From Mesocentrotus franciscanus (Eukaryota; Echinodermata; Echinoidea; Camarodonta; Strongylocentrotidae), in NCBI GenBank assembly GCA_037976565.1, contig CP137675.1, positions 4,474,364 to 4,538,363 on the forward strand: 64,000 nt of DNA, read 5' to 3'. The position numbers and the translations under genes were made by a program. The notes under the pieces were generated by a model. That model was not told the DNA's origin and did not search any database. It worked only from the letters and a program-made list of their open reading frames with translations. Below are positions 44,385 through 56,929 of this stretch, piece after piece (positions within the stretch are counted from its first letter, which is position 1; each line of letters starts with the position of its first letter).

Positions 44385-45132
44385 TTAACAATTCTTATCA
44401 TCCAAACAACTTGTAAATGAAGTGTTGATTACAACCCGGACCACGGGTAGGTCTATATTGTTTGACCTATTCCGATCGTTTTGTTTATTTTACTTAGCTG
44501 TAGGCCTAAAATTATTGATCGTTTCGAGTAGCTACCCTCGTCCCCTTATCTCTTTGATTCATATTCAAGGAGCCACAGTTAAAAAGGGAACGTTATAAAT
44601 GGAAAAAATGACAACCTTTGTCTTTTTTGGAGGGGAGTCAATTAAGAAGTAGAGTTCAACGACTAGCCCTCCATTTCTGGAGAAATCTGTATCATCATTA
44701 TTTGGAAAACCCATTATAGACAGTCATTGCCCTCGTACAGGCCAATCAAAATTAATTCTCTTTTTATCTTAATATCCCTCTTCCCATTCCCGATTTTTCT
44801 CTTTCTCCCTATCAAGAGTGCATGTGATTTAGGTGAATGGTAACATAGTCCTTAAAATTCATGAGCTTATATTATGACTAGGGCTTGTGGATCATGAATA
44901 GTTCATGCTGAGATGATGCTGATACTATTTCAAAGATGCCGCCCATCTTAACAAGATCCTGTTGTAATAACATTTCAATTATTTACCTCTCCTCCCTCAC
45001 CTGTTTTCTTTCCTTTCTTTTCAAAGCCACTCTGTTGCTTTTATTTTCCGATATAATTATATTCTTCATTTCCCGTTTAATCTGTAACTCTCGATCAAGT
45101 ATGATCGTATTCTCTTATACATGTTATATAGA

Positions 45133-45191
<59 letters not shown>
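45133..45191. repeat. CT microsatellite
   Basis: Uninterrupted (CT)n of about 58 bp. Confidence 0.95.
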
Positions 45192-45193
<2 letters not shown>

Positions 45194-45357
45194 ATTCCCC
45201 CTCCCTCTCCTCCCCGTCCCTCACAAGTCATGTTGTACGTATTCCACTACTTAACTTCCTCCATCCAAACTCATCTTCTTCTCACCGCTTCAAATCCAGA
45301 TTTATGTGTTTATTATTTTAAAGTTTGTTTATTTATTTATATATAATTTATTTATTT

Positions 45358-45393
45358 TCATTATTATTGGTGTTGTTATTATAATTATTATTA

Positions 45394-45445
<52 letters not shown>

Positions 45446-45490
45446 CATATATATATATATATACTAATATTATCATTCTAATTATAATTA

Positions 45491-45525
<35 letters not shown>

Positions 45526-45582
45526 ATAATTGATATTATTATTATTATCATTATTATTAATATTATTATCATTATTACCAAG
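45358..45582. repeat. ATT microsatellite
   Basis: (ATT)n with an internal (AT)n stretch. It generates poly-Ile, poly-Leu and poly-Asn frames that are not genes. Confidence 0.95.
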
Positions 45583-46154
45583 AATCCTTATTATATCACT
45601 CGTATTCCAACCGACTGTTTGAAGACGACAAGTAATCATTTTTTCAATGGAAAACCATTAAATACTTTCTTATCATCTCTTTGGCCGGCGGAAGTGCAGG
45701 CCACTTGTGGAAAGCATTTCCTAAAGTACAGGATAATGAAGCCCCGAATTAAGCAATTACTCATAGATGGTGTTTAGGGTTGAACACTCTGGTCACTACA
45801 GTACAATGACATCTACATGATTGGCGAATCATGCAGGGGATGGCACCCCCTAAGGGAGGGTTCTCCCCCCCCCCAAATCTATGACAATCATACAAACATG
45901 CAAACACACACACACACACACGCACACACGCAAACACAAATCCCAAAACAATTGGGGCGGTATAATACTTTTCCGGCGGGTCATCTGCCATCCAAATTCT
46001 CTGACAAGCAAGAAAAGAGCATAAAATTCCGGTATCTTGAATATCTTGGTGATACCAATTTCCTCGCCCCTCCCCCTCATCTCCTAGTCCTGACAATGGA
46101 CGAATGGAATTCTCTTAAAGTCGAATCCTTTCCAAAAAATATTGTAAGGAAATG

Positions 46155-46173
46155 TTCTCTCTCTCCCTCTCTC

Positions 46174-46216
<43 letters not shown>

Positions 46217-46270
46217 CTCTCTCTCTCTCTCTCCTCTCCCTCTCTCTCTCTCTCTCTCTCTCACTCACTC
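46155..46270. repeat. CT microsatellite
   Basis: Interrupted (CT)n tract. Confidence 0.92.
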
Positions 46271-47381
46271 CCTTTCTCTCTCCCTTCCGCCCTCCTTTTC
46301 TTTTCTCCCGTGTCTCCCCTGTCCCATATTATACTCCCTCTCTCCATCATTTTCCTACTACATCTTTTTCGCTCTTTACGTGTTGTAACAGACCCGAATA
46401 CAATCTCAGTTGCGTGTAAGTTATGAAAAACGTCCTTCTTGGTTCTTATAGGATATGTTCTGACAAAAAAAGCAATATAAGAATCATGAATATCGACTTG
46501 AAATCAATTTACGGCTAGGGGAATGTGTCTATTTTTGGCTGGTGTCCTCGACGATTGCGGTAACAAAATAATCGCCCACGAAAGATCGATGATTAAGCAT
46601 TTTAAAGTCGCAACCGGCGCTAGAAGTATATGAAAGTGTTCGGAGATAGGGGGGGGGGTTGTATCTTCACCCCAATTACAGTAATACCTCCATTCCCTTT
46701 CTAATAATATATGAACCAATTTTAGTAACATTAATGATTAATGATTAATGAGATTAATGATAACGAATATAATTATACAGATAGGCACAACACGTTTAAC
46801 TATCAATAATATTCATTGTCAACTGGACCCCCCCCCCCTCCCCTTCCCCGAAGCCAAGGCTCGCATTCGCACAGAGAAACGCATATTCGGGCGAATAATG
46901 ACATAACATTTCCTCTCATATTGATTACATGATTTTGTTTGAAAACAAATCGATCCGCATTCATATATGGCCATGACATAAGTCGGTAGGGTTTAGTAGT
47001 TATTTCATTTTGTATAATCCTAGAGCTACATTCAACGCTGCAATTTAATAATTTGAGGTTTTATTTCTTCTTTACTTTAACAAGTCGTCTTACATTTCAA
47101 ATCATAGCCGTGCGAAAAATTATTTTGTATATCATGTACATGATCGAGTTTATACCCTTCAGATGTGAATGACCTTCACCAGAAAGTGCCTTAGATTGCT
47201 GGAAGTTATCAAAATTCCGAGCAAGCCGGGAGAATTCTGATTAATTCTGCAAGAAAAGAATAACACTTCGCAAACGACACTGAAAAGAATGAACTTTATA
47301 ATTACAACTCTATTTCAAAATCTTTGAATTTATATAAGTTTGATAAAAAGTCAACCTACATATTGCATCACAGTTCTTTTT

Positions 47382-47540
47382 ACCGTTTCACAAAGCCTCT
47401 TTTCAATGACAAATGACAAAAATCAGTGACAAATCTGCTGATAACCTGCTGATAACCAATCAAAAGCAAGGATTTTACTATATATCTTATAACAAAACTG
47501 TCATTTGTCACTGATGACAAATTTTGTGAAATGGGGCCCA
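47382..47540. mobile_element. MITE with GTTTCACAAAG-type ends
   Basis: ACCGTTTCACAAAGCC at the left and the inverse GGGCCCCATTTCACAAAA at the right, with inner arms ATGACAAATGACA and CAGTGACAAAT recurring inverted. Related in its termini to 33358-33660. Confidence 0.65.
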
Positions 47541-47703
47541 GAGCTTCATTACATCCGATAGTGTCGTGATCTGTAGTGAAAAAAAACAAAAAAAACGGAT
47601 GCCTTCTTTTGTAATTATGAAGTAATACATTTTCGGCATTCATTTTTGTGGTATTAAAAAGTTTTAAAATATGATGAAAAGTTTGCAGATAAAAGAAAAA
47701 CAC

Positions 47704-47925
47704 TCTCTTGTGGTATAATCATACTGGTTAAAGCTCTTGACTCTCATAAGAGAGGTTCAGGGTTCGATCCCTGGACTAGGTATTTTGCCCATATCAACCC
47801 TCCCAACCCAGGTGTAGATTGGTACCTGCATGGTAATATTGGAGTAGTAATAATTACATACAGGGCCAGCAAAAAAGCAGCATTAAAACTGATTTGGCTA
47901 CCCTGGGTAAATAAAACAAACTGTT
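47704..47925 (+). mobile_element. tRNA-derived SINE
   Basis: The head has a pol III A-box-like TGGTATAATCATACTGG and a B-box GGTTCGATCC inside a T-arm CAGGGTTCGATCCCTG. A tRNA-unrelated body follows (TTTTGCCCATATCAACCC, CCCAGGTGTAGATTGGTACC), and the end is GCTACCCTGGGTAAATAAAA. The acceptor and anticodon stems do not pair well, so it is not a functional tRNA. Confidence 0.8.
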
Positions 47926-48289
47926 ATGTTTACTCTTTTAAAGGGAAAACATTTTATCTTTAATCGACTGACTTCTGTGACTGATGTACTTGATAAAATG
48001 CTAAAGTCGGTACAGTTCTCCACCTTTGATTAATATTATTAATTCTTTATTAGCGTGATTTTGAGGCTTGACAGAGCTCCATTCATTCTTTGAATTTTTG
48101 AATTTGAAATCATATTTGTTCATTAGATTAAATTGGTTACTTAGAAAACTTGCGTATTGATTTTCATATTATGAAAGAGTATAAACACAAAGTCTTATCT
48201 CTGGTGGCGTAGCTACGGGGTAAACAAAGGCACATGTCCCAATAAATGGCGAAAGAAGGATGGAAAGGGGGAAAAGGATAATCGAGAAA

Positions 48290-48325
48290 ACGAGAGAGGG
48301 AGAGAGAGAGAGAGAGAGAGCGGAA
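48290..48325. repeat. GA microsatellite
   Basis: Short (GA)n run; a similar one lies at about 48855-48885. Confidence 0.85.
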
Positions 48326-49020
48326 GAGGGAAAAGGGGACCTTAAGCGATGGGCTTGATAATATGCATGTTATCGTCCGAGTAAGACCAGCAACTCCTCC
48401 CCTCCTATGGACTACTGGTGCCCCTTCATCGTCTGAACCCAAGCTAAACCATATGCTTGTCTCCTTTTGTAAAACGTTGGAAAGCTTCACCCGACCAACC
48501 CCTTGTAAGATTCAAACTCGCCTCCTATAATCGAATAGAATGAGAAAACAGGTCGCCTCTCTGAGACGACATCGATCGGTAGACGTGACATTCTCGAGAA
48601 AATTTCGTTTGCGATGAGTCGTCTTTTAGCGATAGTATATCGTACTGTGTAAACGTTTCCCCCAAAATGTGTCATTCTTCAACCACGCCCGAGGCGAAAA
48701 TTTGTCTTCCGGAACGTCCGTGGCCAAGGTTTGTTGGGTAGAATGTCGATCAGAGCGGTTTTGAGAAAAGGTATGGGTTGCTTAGCGAAGTCGAGTGGTC
48801 GGATAAATAATATATTACAACGAGTACTGACACAGATAAAATGAGAAAGGAAAAGGGAGAGAGAGAGAGAGAGAGAGAGAGGGGGAGGACCTACTATTAC
48901 GCAGAGATTTATCACTTTTTTATATCAAGTAATTTGTTATCTACTTTGTTGACTGCCTCTTCATATTCCTCCAATCATTCGCCAATTGCTGCTATTTTCA
49001 TACCAATTTGCTTAGTCCTA

Positions 49021-49134
49021 TGGGGCGTTGCAAGAAAGTTGCAATCGATTGCAAATCCCCAAAATCAAGCGTAAGTCTTGCGATTAATTGCACATTTGCA
49101 ATTGATCGTAACTCAACTTTCTTACAACGCCCCA
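49021..49134. mobile_element. Hairpin MITE, copy 1 (114 bp)
   Basis: TGGGGCGTTGCAAGAAAGTT at the left and the inverse TGGGGCGTTGTAAGAAAGTT at the right; the inner part also pairs through TGCAATCGATTGCA-like words. Confidence 0.85.
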
Positions 49135-49246
49135 TTAGAAGGAGACAGAGAGAGAGAGAGAGGGGGGTAAAAGCTAGATCTAGTTAACTTAATTTAATTG
49201 TTAAAACCTTAATCCTAACAAAATCCTAGGAAATTAAGGAGACTAG

Positions 49247-49343
49247 TGGGGCGTTGCAAGAAAGTCGAGTTGCAATCGATTGCAAATATCAGTTGCAAAA
49301 GTTTGCAACTTGCAATCAATCGCAACTTTCTTGCAACGCCCCA
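49247..49343. mobile_element. Hairpin MITE, copy 2 (97 bp) with CTAG duplication
   Basis: Same termini as the element 113 bp upstream (TGGGGCGTTGCAAGAAAGT, and its inverse at the right). It is flanked by CTAG at 49243-49246 and 49344-49347, a probable 4 bp target-site duplication. It is nearly fully self-complementary. Confidence 0.88.
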
Positions 49344-50122
49344 CTAGTCTTTATCATCATGATCAATGAATGCAATTTATTTTTGTAGTCAGGTAATGTG
49401 GATACTCGTACTCCCGGGTATACTCTAGGTAATATCTTATTATTTCAAATAAGAAAACGAACGTTTTTTGTCCGATGTAATCACATCCGAGTAAACGCAT
49501 TCATGTAAATTCATGCCCTTATTCCGATCCGGTATAGACATTCTAAAAATGGTCTTTAGTTATGCTGCTTAATCGGGTAGCTGTCGTTTGTTCGAATGAT
49601 ATTAGTATTCTAGGTTTATCTCTTGGAGGTTGAACTCCGTCTGCAATGATTAAGGCCTCGTTCAGATATGATGGGGGCAAAACCGCGTCGGTTTTTTTTT
49701 TATGATGACGTAAAGTGTACTAATACGCGTCACATTTCCGTATCCTGTAACACAGAGCTCAGTGAATACGCGCAGGACCTTTTATGCGCATCGTTGCTAA
49801 TATCAGCTGCATTATTTTACACTGCAACCCAAAATCGTCGGATTTTTCCACATTCCGAAGCAAAACAACTACCAGCAAACGTGACGAAAAATCGAAATCG
49901 AAAAACCCACCTCTAGGAGTGATGTCTTTTTTAAACGCCCGCCGAAGTTTCACCGATTTTTTTTTTGCAGTGCAAAAGCAAACTTCGGTGAGATACCGGT
50001 TTTTCGTCACGTGACTCATCTCGTTTCCGCTTGCTTTGACGCATGCAGGGCATGCAGGGCACCGACGAGTCGTGCATGCGCACTACTCACCCCAAAACTG
50101 GTATTAGCAAACTTCGACGGTT

Positions 50123-50667
50123 TTAAAGGTACTATGTCCCATTTGCAGGCCAAAAAAATGAAAAGGTTAAATTCCAACGGCATTTGAAAGACAATACTAA
50201 TTTAGAACTTCCCTCAAAACGTAAGTGCTTGGAAATGGCTTATAGTGGGAAAATAATGACCATTAGTTGTCGAATCGACTTAAGTGATTGCATTCACCTA
50301 AGTAATAGTCTGATTTTCACCGATTTTTACCGAATGGTCGTACGTCTAGTGCTGCTCAAAGATTCAATCAGTTTAATTTTTGCCATTACAAGTAGTGGGT
50401 TGTTGATGTAGACAAATGCTCGTGTACCTGTTACAGCTTATTTTATGTATATTATTACCAAATAAAAAAAGAAGTCGGTCAGTCACTCAATAGTGTCTGA
50501 CAGTGAAGTCTAGAAGGTAAACGGGTTTCCTTGCATAATTTGAATACTAGGACACTGCTAATGTTTAAATTTCACAGATAGGACACACATGATATATTCA
50601 TAATTCCTGCAAAGTTCTACATAATGTGACGTTCAACTTGGCTTCAAAAGGGACATAGTATCTTTAA
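50123..50667. mobile_element. Non-autonomous DNA transposon, copy 2 (545 bp, inverted relative to copy 1)
   Basis: TTAAAGGTACTATGTCCC at the left and the inverse TTAAAGATACTATGTCCC at the right. The interior matches the reverse complement of 7626-8237 (for example AATTCCAACGGCATTTGAAA and TCACTCAATAGTGTCTGACA). Copy 1 carries small insertions. Confidence 0.87.
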
Positions 50668-52860
50668 ATGGGGTTTTTCAGTAGTGTAAATGGTGGTTAA
50701 AAATGGTCTTTTGAATGTGTGAATGGGACTATTTACACGTCGCTTTCAGCATGTACTGATACGAATTCACGAAATATCCTTTGTGAGTTACAAATCTATA
50801 AATTATTTCGGGACTGGGCAGGCACGGCAGTGTGTTTGTGAAAACAAAAATAAATAATCAAGCAGGCAAAGAGACCAGTTTACGGAAACACGACTTGGAA
50901 TTAAATCGCTTTACGCGCCAAATTGAATCCGAAAATCGATGGACGGGAGAGTTGCTCCCAATCGTCTGTCAGCAGCCTCTTCAGCGTAAAACAAATTGAA
51001 ATATAAATTCTGGGATCTTGAGGGGCATTCGTACAGTAAGAATTAAGAAATAGATGTAGATTATATAGATAAGCTTTACGAGCTGTAAGTATTTATTTTG
51101 AAGATTAATTCATCCTTTCCTGAATTTAGTCATGTCAACTCAAACATTTCAAAAGTTTAATGTTTCTTTGAAGACTAGTAGAAGTCGGGCGTTTTTCATT
51201 TCAACCCTGCTTCGTGGTTGAGAAAAACGAATGACGAAAATGGTTTGAAAATACTGCTCAAACTGGTGAGCCAAAATCAAATAGAATTTCCACCGACAAT
51301 ACGACTCTTTCAATGTTTGAAGACGACACTTAGGTTTCAAAGGGAACATTGGCACGGGTCGGTTGTGCCCCACTCCCCGAACCCTAAGTCTGCCGGTCAT
51401 CTCTGAATTGAATATAAATATTGTATATATTATATCGAGCAAAGGAAGAAAGGATGTTCGTTTCGCCGAAGAAAACAGACTCTCAAGAGTAACAAAACTG
51501 TAGGCCTATATATATATATATATAAATTATAAAGATAGAATCAAGTAAAGCACCCCCCCCGTCCTTTGTAGATGACGAAGCTTGCAGCTAGGCTTGAAAT
51601 GGCCCGCGGAGTATACAATCTCCGTAGACAAACGTGATTTTTCATTAGTTATTTAGACGGAGCTGTGACGGTCGTTGAATAGCTTATTCTTAAATTTGGC
51701 TTAGAAACGTTAAACAAGAACCCCTGAAAGTTTCAAAGAATATGATCGACGTTTAATCACCCAAGATCAATATTCACTTTTCATAGGAACGAATAGGAAT
51801 AATAACAATTCTATTTGAACCGCGGTACGAATGATTCTTATCGTCAAAATATTGGCAAATGTTATTATTTAGTATAATTTTGTTTTTATACCCTATCACT
51901 TTTTAAGACTATATTCTGCCGCAATGTTTTAAAATTCTTTAAACATTTAATTATTAATTTCTATGTTCTGTAACATCCAATCCTTGTTATGTTTAATTTT
52001 ATTGTTATAATTTGTATATTTATGTTTCATATTTTATTGTTAATATTACACGGTCCGTTTTTAAACCAGCCTACTAGCTGAACGTTTATTTTTGTGTTTT
52101 TTAAATTTTTATAATGAATCAATAATTACATTTAGAAGAGCCATAATAAAATCAGTGAGATGATCTCGACCCTATATAACGTTAATCTCCGTCATCTGTT
52201 TTTAATCTAACATTGTAACAACGAATTCTCAAAATGTACACTCTGTGAATCAATAGAGACACCCTTTTTCCTTCCCTAATTTTATATTTTTGATATTCCG
52301 CATTTCTGAAAATTTGAAAAGATATATGGAAAGAAAATGATATGCTAAACGAAGCGATCATAAAATGACATTTAAAAGCCGTATTGCTCAATCCCCAAAA
52401 AACAAAAACAAAAATCTGAAGGCTTTCAGCAACATGTAAATCTATTCATAACTTAACCGCAAGGGAGGTAATGAAGAAGAAGAAAAAAACGTTTTCATAG
52501 TTAATATTTTGTAATTGGCGGTTAGTGGTATAGATTTTGTACCCACCATACACCTGTAGCAGCGTACTTGGTGCGAGATAAGGTCGCGTGGTTGTCTGAT
52601 TGCGATGGGAATCGATTGGGCTCGGGGGAGGGCTGGGGATATACAAGGGACGCCCAGAGGTGCAATCGGCGAGATTGAGGCTACGTCGGGTCATTTTCTA
52701 TCGAGACAGCAAGGATAATAAACACTCTATTAAAATGGAACATCAAGAATGCAATGATAAGGAGTAGTGATGAGTAGTGATGATTTGATTATTTCTGCTA
52801 ACGCCACTATGAAGAATTTTTACGGAAATGTCTTCAATGATACCTTCACCTTCATTAAGA
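50668..52860. other. Non-coding region without recognisable features
   Basis: AT-rich unique sequence, with one short TA run near 51510. I see no exon or RNA gene. Confidence 0.5.
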
Positions 52861-53155
52861 ATGATGATGATGATGATGGTGATGATGATCATAATGATGA
52901 TTGTGATGATGATGATGATGGTGATGATGACGATGGGGAAAATGATCATTATGATGATGACGATTGTGATGATGATGGTGATGGTGATGATAATGATGGT
53001 GATAATGATGGTGATGATGGTGATGATGATGGTGGTGATGACGATGATGGTGATGATAATGGTGGTGATAATGATGATGATGGTGGTGATGATGATGGTG
53101 ATGATGACGATGATGAAGATGGTGATGATGGTGATGATGATGGTGATGATGACAA
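52861..53155. repeat. GAT/GGT trinucleotide repeat
   Basis: About 295 bp of (GATGAT), (GGTGAT) and GAC variants. One frame reads as a long Asp/Gly-rich stretch, others as poly-Met or Ser/Pro; this is expected of the repeat and not evidence of a protein. Confidence 0.93.
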
Positions 53156-54851
53156 TGATTTTGTGGACGTTCGTCTAGCTAATGAGTCCAATCCTGACTT
53201 TGAAAATTCTCAAGGATTCCTACAAGACAATGGCGTAGTCTTGAACCAGCTATTGGGGGTGGGGTGAATGGGGGTGGGAAGGACTAATCTTACAAAGCGG
53301 ACCAGAGCGAAGAAGCGGCGCGATCAATCGAGGAAGATACCCCCTCGATCCTTCCATCATGTCCATATACGGGGATTTCCTTTTCATCATGACTGTCTTC
53401 ATTTTCTCTTCTTTTGAACGCTTTCTTCTCATTCGTCCTTTATTTTTAATTTAATGGGGTTAGGGGGCAGTGCCCTTCTTTCCCTTCGAATCCACTTTAC
53501 TGAGGACGGGTGATGCCAGGTGGCATCGTGACAAATCAGACATTACCCTTTCCTACAGTAACACCTGTTTTGTTTTATTCTCGTTTATTCTCTTCAGTTT
53601 CGTCAATCTGTTGGATTGGAAAGTCGCTTCCTTTTCTCAGATGAGTTGGGTTTTAGCCACGTGCATCTTTTATTTATTCGGCAACAATACACATTTAGAC
53701 ACTGGCATATTCATGAGCTTGGTACCCTACTCACAACAGCCGATCTTCAAAGTGCACTTTGCATTGATTTCCCACATGTCAAATTCAATAACCTATACGA
53801 AGTTAATGATAAATCATAAGAGATTAATGTACGTGCTTGAGGCGGTGGTCGGAAGGGGGGGGGGGGTGGGGTGGGGTGGAGGATGTAAACTTGATGTCAA
53901 TGTTTGCCTGCCCATTCTCTCTTTCCAATGTTCTGTTATAGTGACATTCATGTAAACACAAATGTCAACGAACTTTTGTGCATGGTAGTCGGTAACATTG
54001 ATATTGTGTTGATATTAAAATGGTGCTTTGCTTATTGACTATTCAAACACCCTAGAACAGGTGTCCATGTGTGAATAACACAATAACACCTCAACGCCGG
54101 ACTATATGTGCATATAATAAAAGGTCGTTTTGGCATCATGAAATGTGGTGTCTATCAATCTTTTTCTTCTTTTTTTTTCAAATTCAAGTTTCTATTGATC
54201 AAAATCAAAGAACAATCACAATAAACTAGAAATACACAAGATATCAAAGGCATTCTCCTTCTTCGTTTTGGGGGTTGGTGTTTTATGATTTTTTGTTGGG
54301 TATTTTTTGGTATTTTTTGTATTTTTGGGGGGGTGGGGTGGGGGGGGGAGTTATAGACCTGCAATGACTAGATGAACCAATGGAAATAAATCTCTGAATA
54401 TTTAATTAACACGGTTGCAACTACTTTAACAAAATCAACTTCAGACAATTTCAATAGGGTTGTGCGTCACCTAATGAAATGCGCCAACATGACAATAAGG
54501 TATTACGTAATCCGCAACACGATTTATATAGGACATACACTGGGTAATATGAAACTACCTTTGTGTAATGCTCGTGTCCTATTTAAACATTAATTTCCTG
54601 TCACCCTTTTTTCCAATTTGTAATTAAAAAGTAATAATAGCTTTCATTTTCATGCCATTGTTGTGTCCTCTTCATCTGATTATTTTATTTACAAAAAATA
54701 AGATTGTTTAATGCGATTCGAATGTAATTCCCTCCTCCCTTTTCTTTTAATAATCTTTCAATCTCCTTTTTTCTTCCCTCCGACAGTCCTCTAGCAAGTA
54801 ACATCACGTTACAATAGCGTTTTGTGATTAACAACTGTTGAACCTAGCGGC
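53156..54851. other. Non-coding region, no recognisable gene
   Basis: G-rich runs near 53855 and 54328 and AT-rich unique sequence. Open frames here have no domain content or splice support. Confidence 0.5.
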
Positions 54852-54921
54852 TATAAAAGAGCACGAATCACGGGACGATCGGCTGTCGTGGTCTCTACGT
54901 CTGATCGTTGATCGGACAATG
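54852..54921 (+). promoter_or_regulatory. Orphan core-promoter candidate
   Basis: TATAAAAG at 54852-54859 is a consensus TATA box. It is followed 60 nt later by an ATG (54919) opening a 15-codon frame, MTDLMKREEDEEGPE, before a stop. No good donor or downstream exon was found inside the window. Confidence 0.3.
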
Positions 54922-55438
54922 ACGGATTTAATGAAGAGGGAAGAGGATGAGGAAGGTCCGGAATGATAAGATGAAATGAAATATGAAATATGAGATATAT
55001 TAACCATAGAGAAAAGCGATTATTACTGTTTCAAATGAGATCATAATATAGGGCCTCTATCCGCAATTAAATTGAAGATGGTGTTGCTGGCGACTGAAGC
55101 AGGGGAAGGGTGCTTACCCAACATCGGGGTACGAGGTGGTCAGGGGAAGAATTTGACTTTCCAGACATTCGGGCCAATTATCACTATTTTTTATTACATG
55201 GACAACGGAAACGGAAGAAAAAATATCATATAATACTTGTAATATGAATTTGTATCTTACACCTTAAACAGGATGGAACCGAAATTATATTATCTCGCGA
55301 GAATGAGATAATAATTTCGAAGCCTCGAGATAATTTTATTCCTATCCCCCACCTTCGGGTCGACGCCCGTGTCCTCGTTAGTTGATTTTTTTTTAAATAA
55401 CGTTTCACTGCCACCATTCGATACTGACAAACTCCCAG

Positions 55439-55972
55439 TTAAAGGGATAGTTGAGTTCTTGTCTAAGACCGCAAATGCCTTCAAAGTGCATGGTTATTGC
55501 TCTTATTCGTATTTATGACATTCCAAGTGCCCATTTAGAACCTAAAATTGCTATGAAGGTTTTATACCTTGTGAATTTAGATTGAATACGATCATACCAA
55601 TTCAGCTCCACTTTAAAAGCAATACGGTGACCGTTAATTAATTAATTAATTAATAATAAAAATACAAGGGCCGGCTGGTTGTGCATATTATAACCAACAC
55701 TATTGGCATTGGCTGGAATAAAACGTATATAAGGTGCTATCTCGTTTTTCAACGGCTGGTTCAAAATAACCGAATATTTGTGGGGCACCACAAATATAAG
55801 AAATGGTTATATTTATGGATATTTCAGCCGTCTCTGAACCGATTTTGATCAAACAAAATGATTTTGTCATTTAAATTGTATATTCTTTCAAATTTGACAC
55901 TCAGTTTGTCATTATCTCACAAAAAATATTTTGTGTAGCGCCCTCTGCAACAAAACTCAACTATCCCTTTAA
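55439..55972. mobile_element. 534 bp MITE with TTAAAGGGATAGTTGAGTT ends
   Basis: TTAAAGGGATAGTTGAGTTC at the left and the inverse TTAAAGGGATAGTTGAGTTT at the right, TTAA at both borders, no coding frame. The interior is AT-rich. Confidence 0.85.
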
Positions 55973-56394
55973 ATGTATTCACTTTAAACAAGTTTTTTGA
56001 AGTCTCTCTGCATGCTTTCATATCGTCTTAATTCATATTGAACTTCGCAGCAACCCTATCCTACCGTTTCAAAAATCAAAGCAACAAACAAAACCAGATC
56101 TGCTGTCTTGTCCCCTCTGGGCGGGATATGAAAGATCAACATGTTTACATAGTTACAATATCAGCGCAGCATATTCATACATGATTTGTGAGAAAAGTCA
56201 CCCATGGCGTTGGCTTGAATACATCTCAATTAGAGCTCCAGGTAGTTTAGGAAAGGGATAGAAGATTAGTGACATCCTGGGCCAGGGGTACAGCATACAA
56301 GACCGTTAACTCTCTTAGGCGTGGCGTCAAAAATGTCTTAGCATGCTGCACGCCTGGAGCATGGGTCGCACGCCAATGGCATGCCTTAATCTTT

Positions 56395-56640
56395 CATGCC
56401 GCACGCATCCGGCTAGCTTCACTCTATCAACTGATTACCCCATGCCGCCTGCGTACGCAAGACAGTCTGAGCATGCTGCACGCACCGAGCATGCGTAGCT
56501 TAGCGCTGAAGATTATCCCCGTGCGCCTGCACCCGGCTTGCTTCACTCAATCAACTGATTACCCCATGCCGCCTGCGTACGCAAGAAAGTCTGAGCATGC
56601 TGCACGCACCGAGCATGTGTAGCTTACCGCATGGGTCTTT
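56395..56640. repeat. Tandem duplication of about 124 bp, GC-rich
   Basis: GCTTCACTCTATCAACTG, then ATTACCCCATGCCGCCTGCG and GAGCATGCTGCACGCACCGA, appears twice with a period of 124 bp. It is notably richer in GCATGC and GCACGC than its surroundings. Confidence 0.85.
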
Positions 56641-56929
56641 AAAAATCCTAATATTGCGCTCCGCACGCAGTCGGCACAGGCATATATTGCATTTTGATAA
56701 GCATCTGCGAGTTGCAATGATTACCATTATATCAGCGATCCCATTTATCATGTTTTTAGCTTTCTAGGCGAAATTTCCTTAAGAACTTTATATCAATTGA
56801 TAAGAATTATGGCGGTGATCGCATTTGTTCCGAACAAATATGAGTAATACGGAGAAGGGTTTCGAAATCGCAATTGTCATTTTAGAGGTTTTAGAGATTT
56901 CATAAACCAATCCGATTGTATGATATTTT

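Larger units (their letters stand above)
44393..47379. other. Non-coding region with simple repeats only
   Basis: Apart from the CT and ATT microsatellites and a CA run near 45906-45930, this is unique AT-rich DNA in which I see no gene. Confidence 0.5.

Noticed and set aside
45348..45777. Poly-Ile and poly-Asn frames
   Set aside because: Products of the ATT microsatellite.
47704..47785. Possible functional tRNA gene
   Set aside because: A and B boxes are present, but the acceptor and anticodon stems do not pair and a SINE body follows, so it is annotated as a SINE head.
49668..50019. Overlapping frames on both strands upstream of transposon copy 2
   Set aside because: The region has short inverted repeats (for example CCGAAGTTT and AAACTTCGG at 49941-49990) and looks like repeat debris; no domain is visible.
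52767..53267. 166-residue Asp/Gly-rich frame that resembles an acidic protein
   Set aside because: Nearly all of it is the GAT/GGT repeat, and the few non-repeat residues at each end show no recognisable feature.
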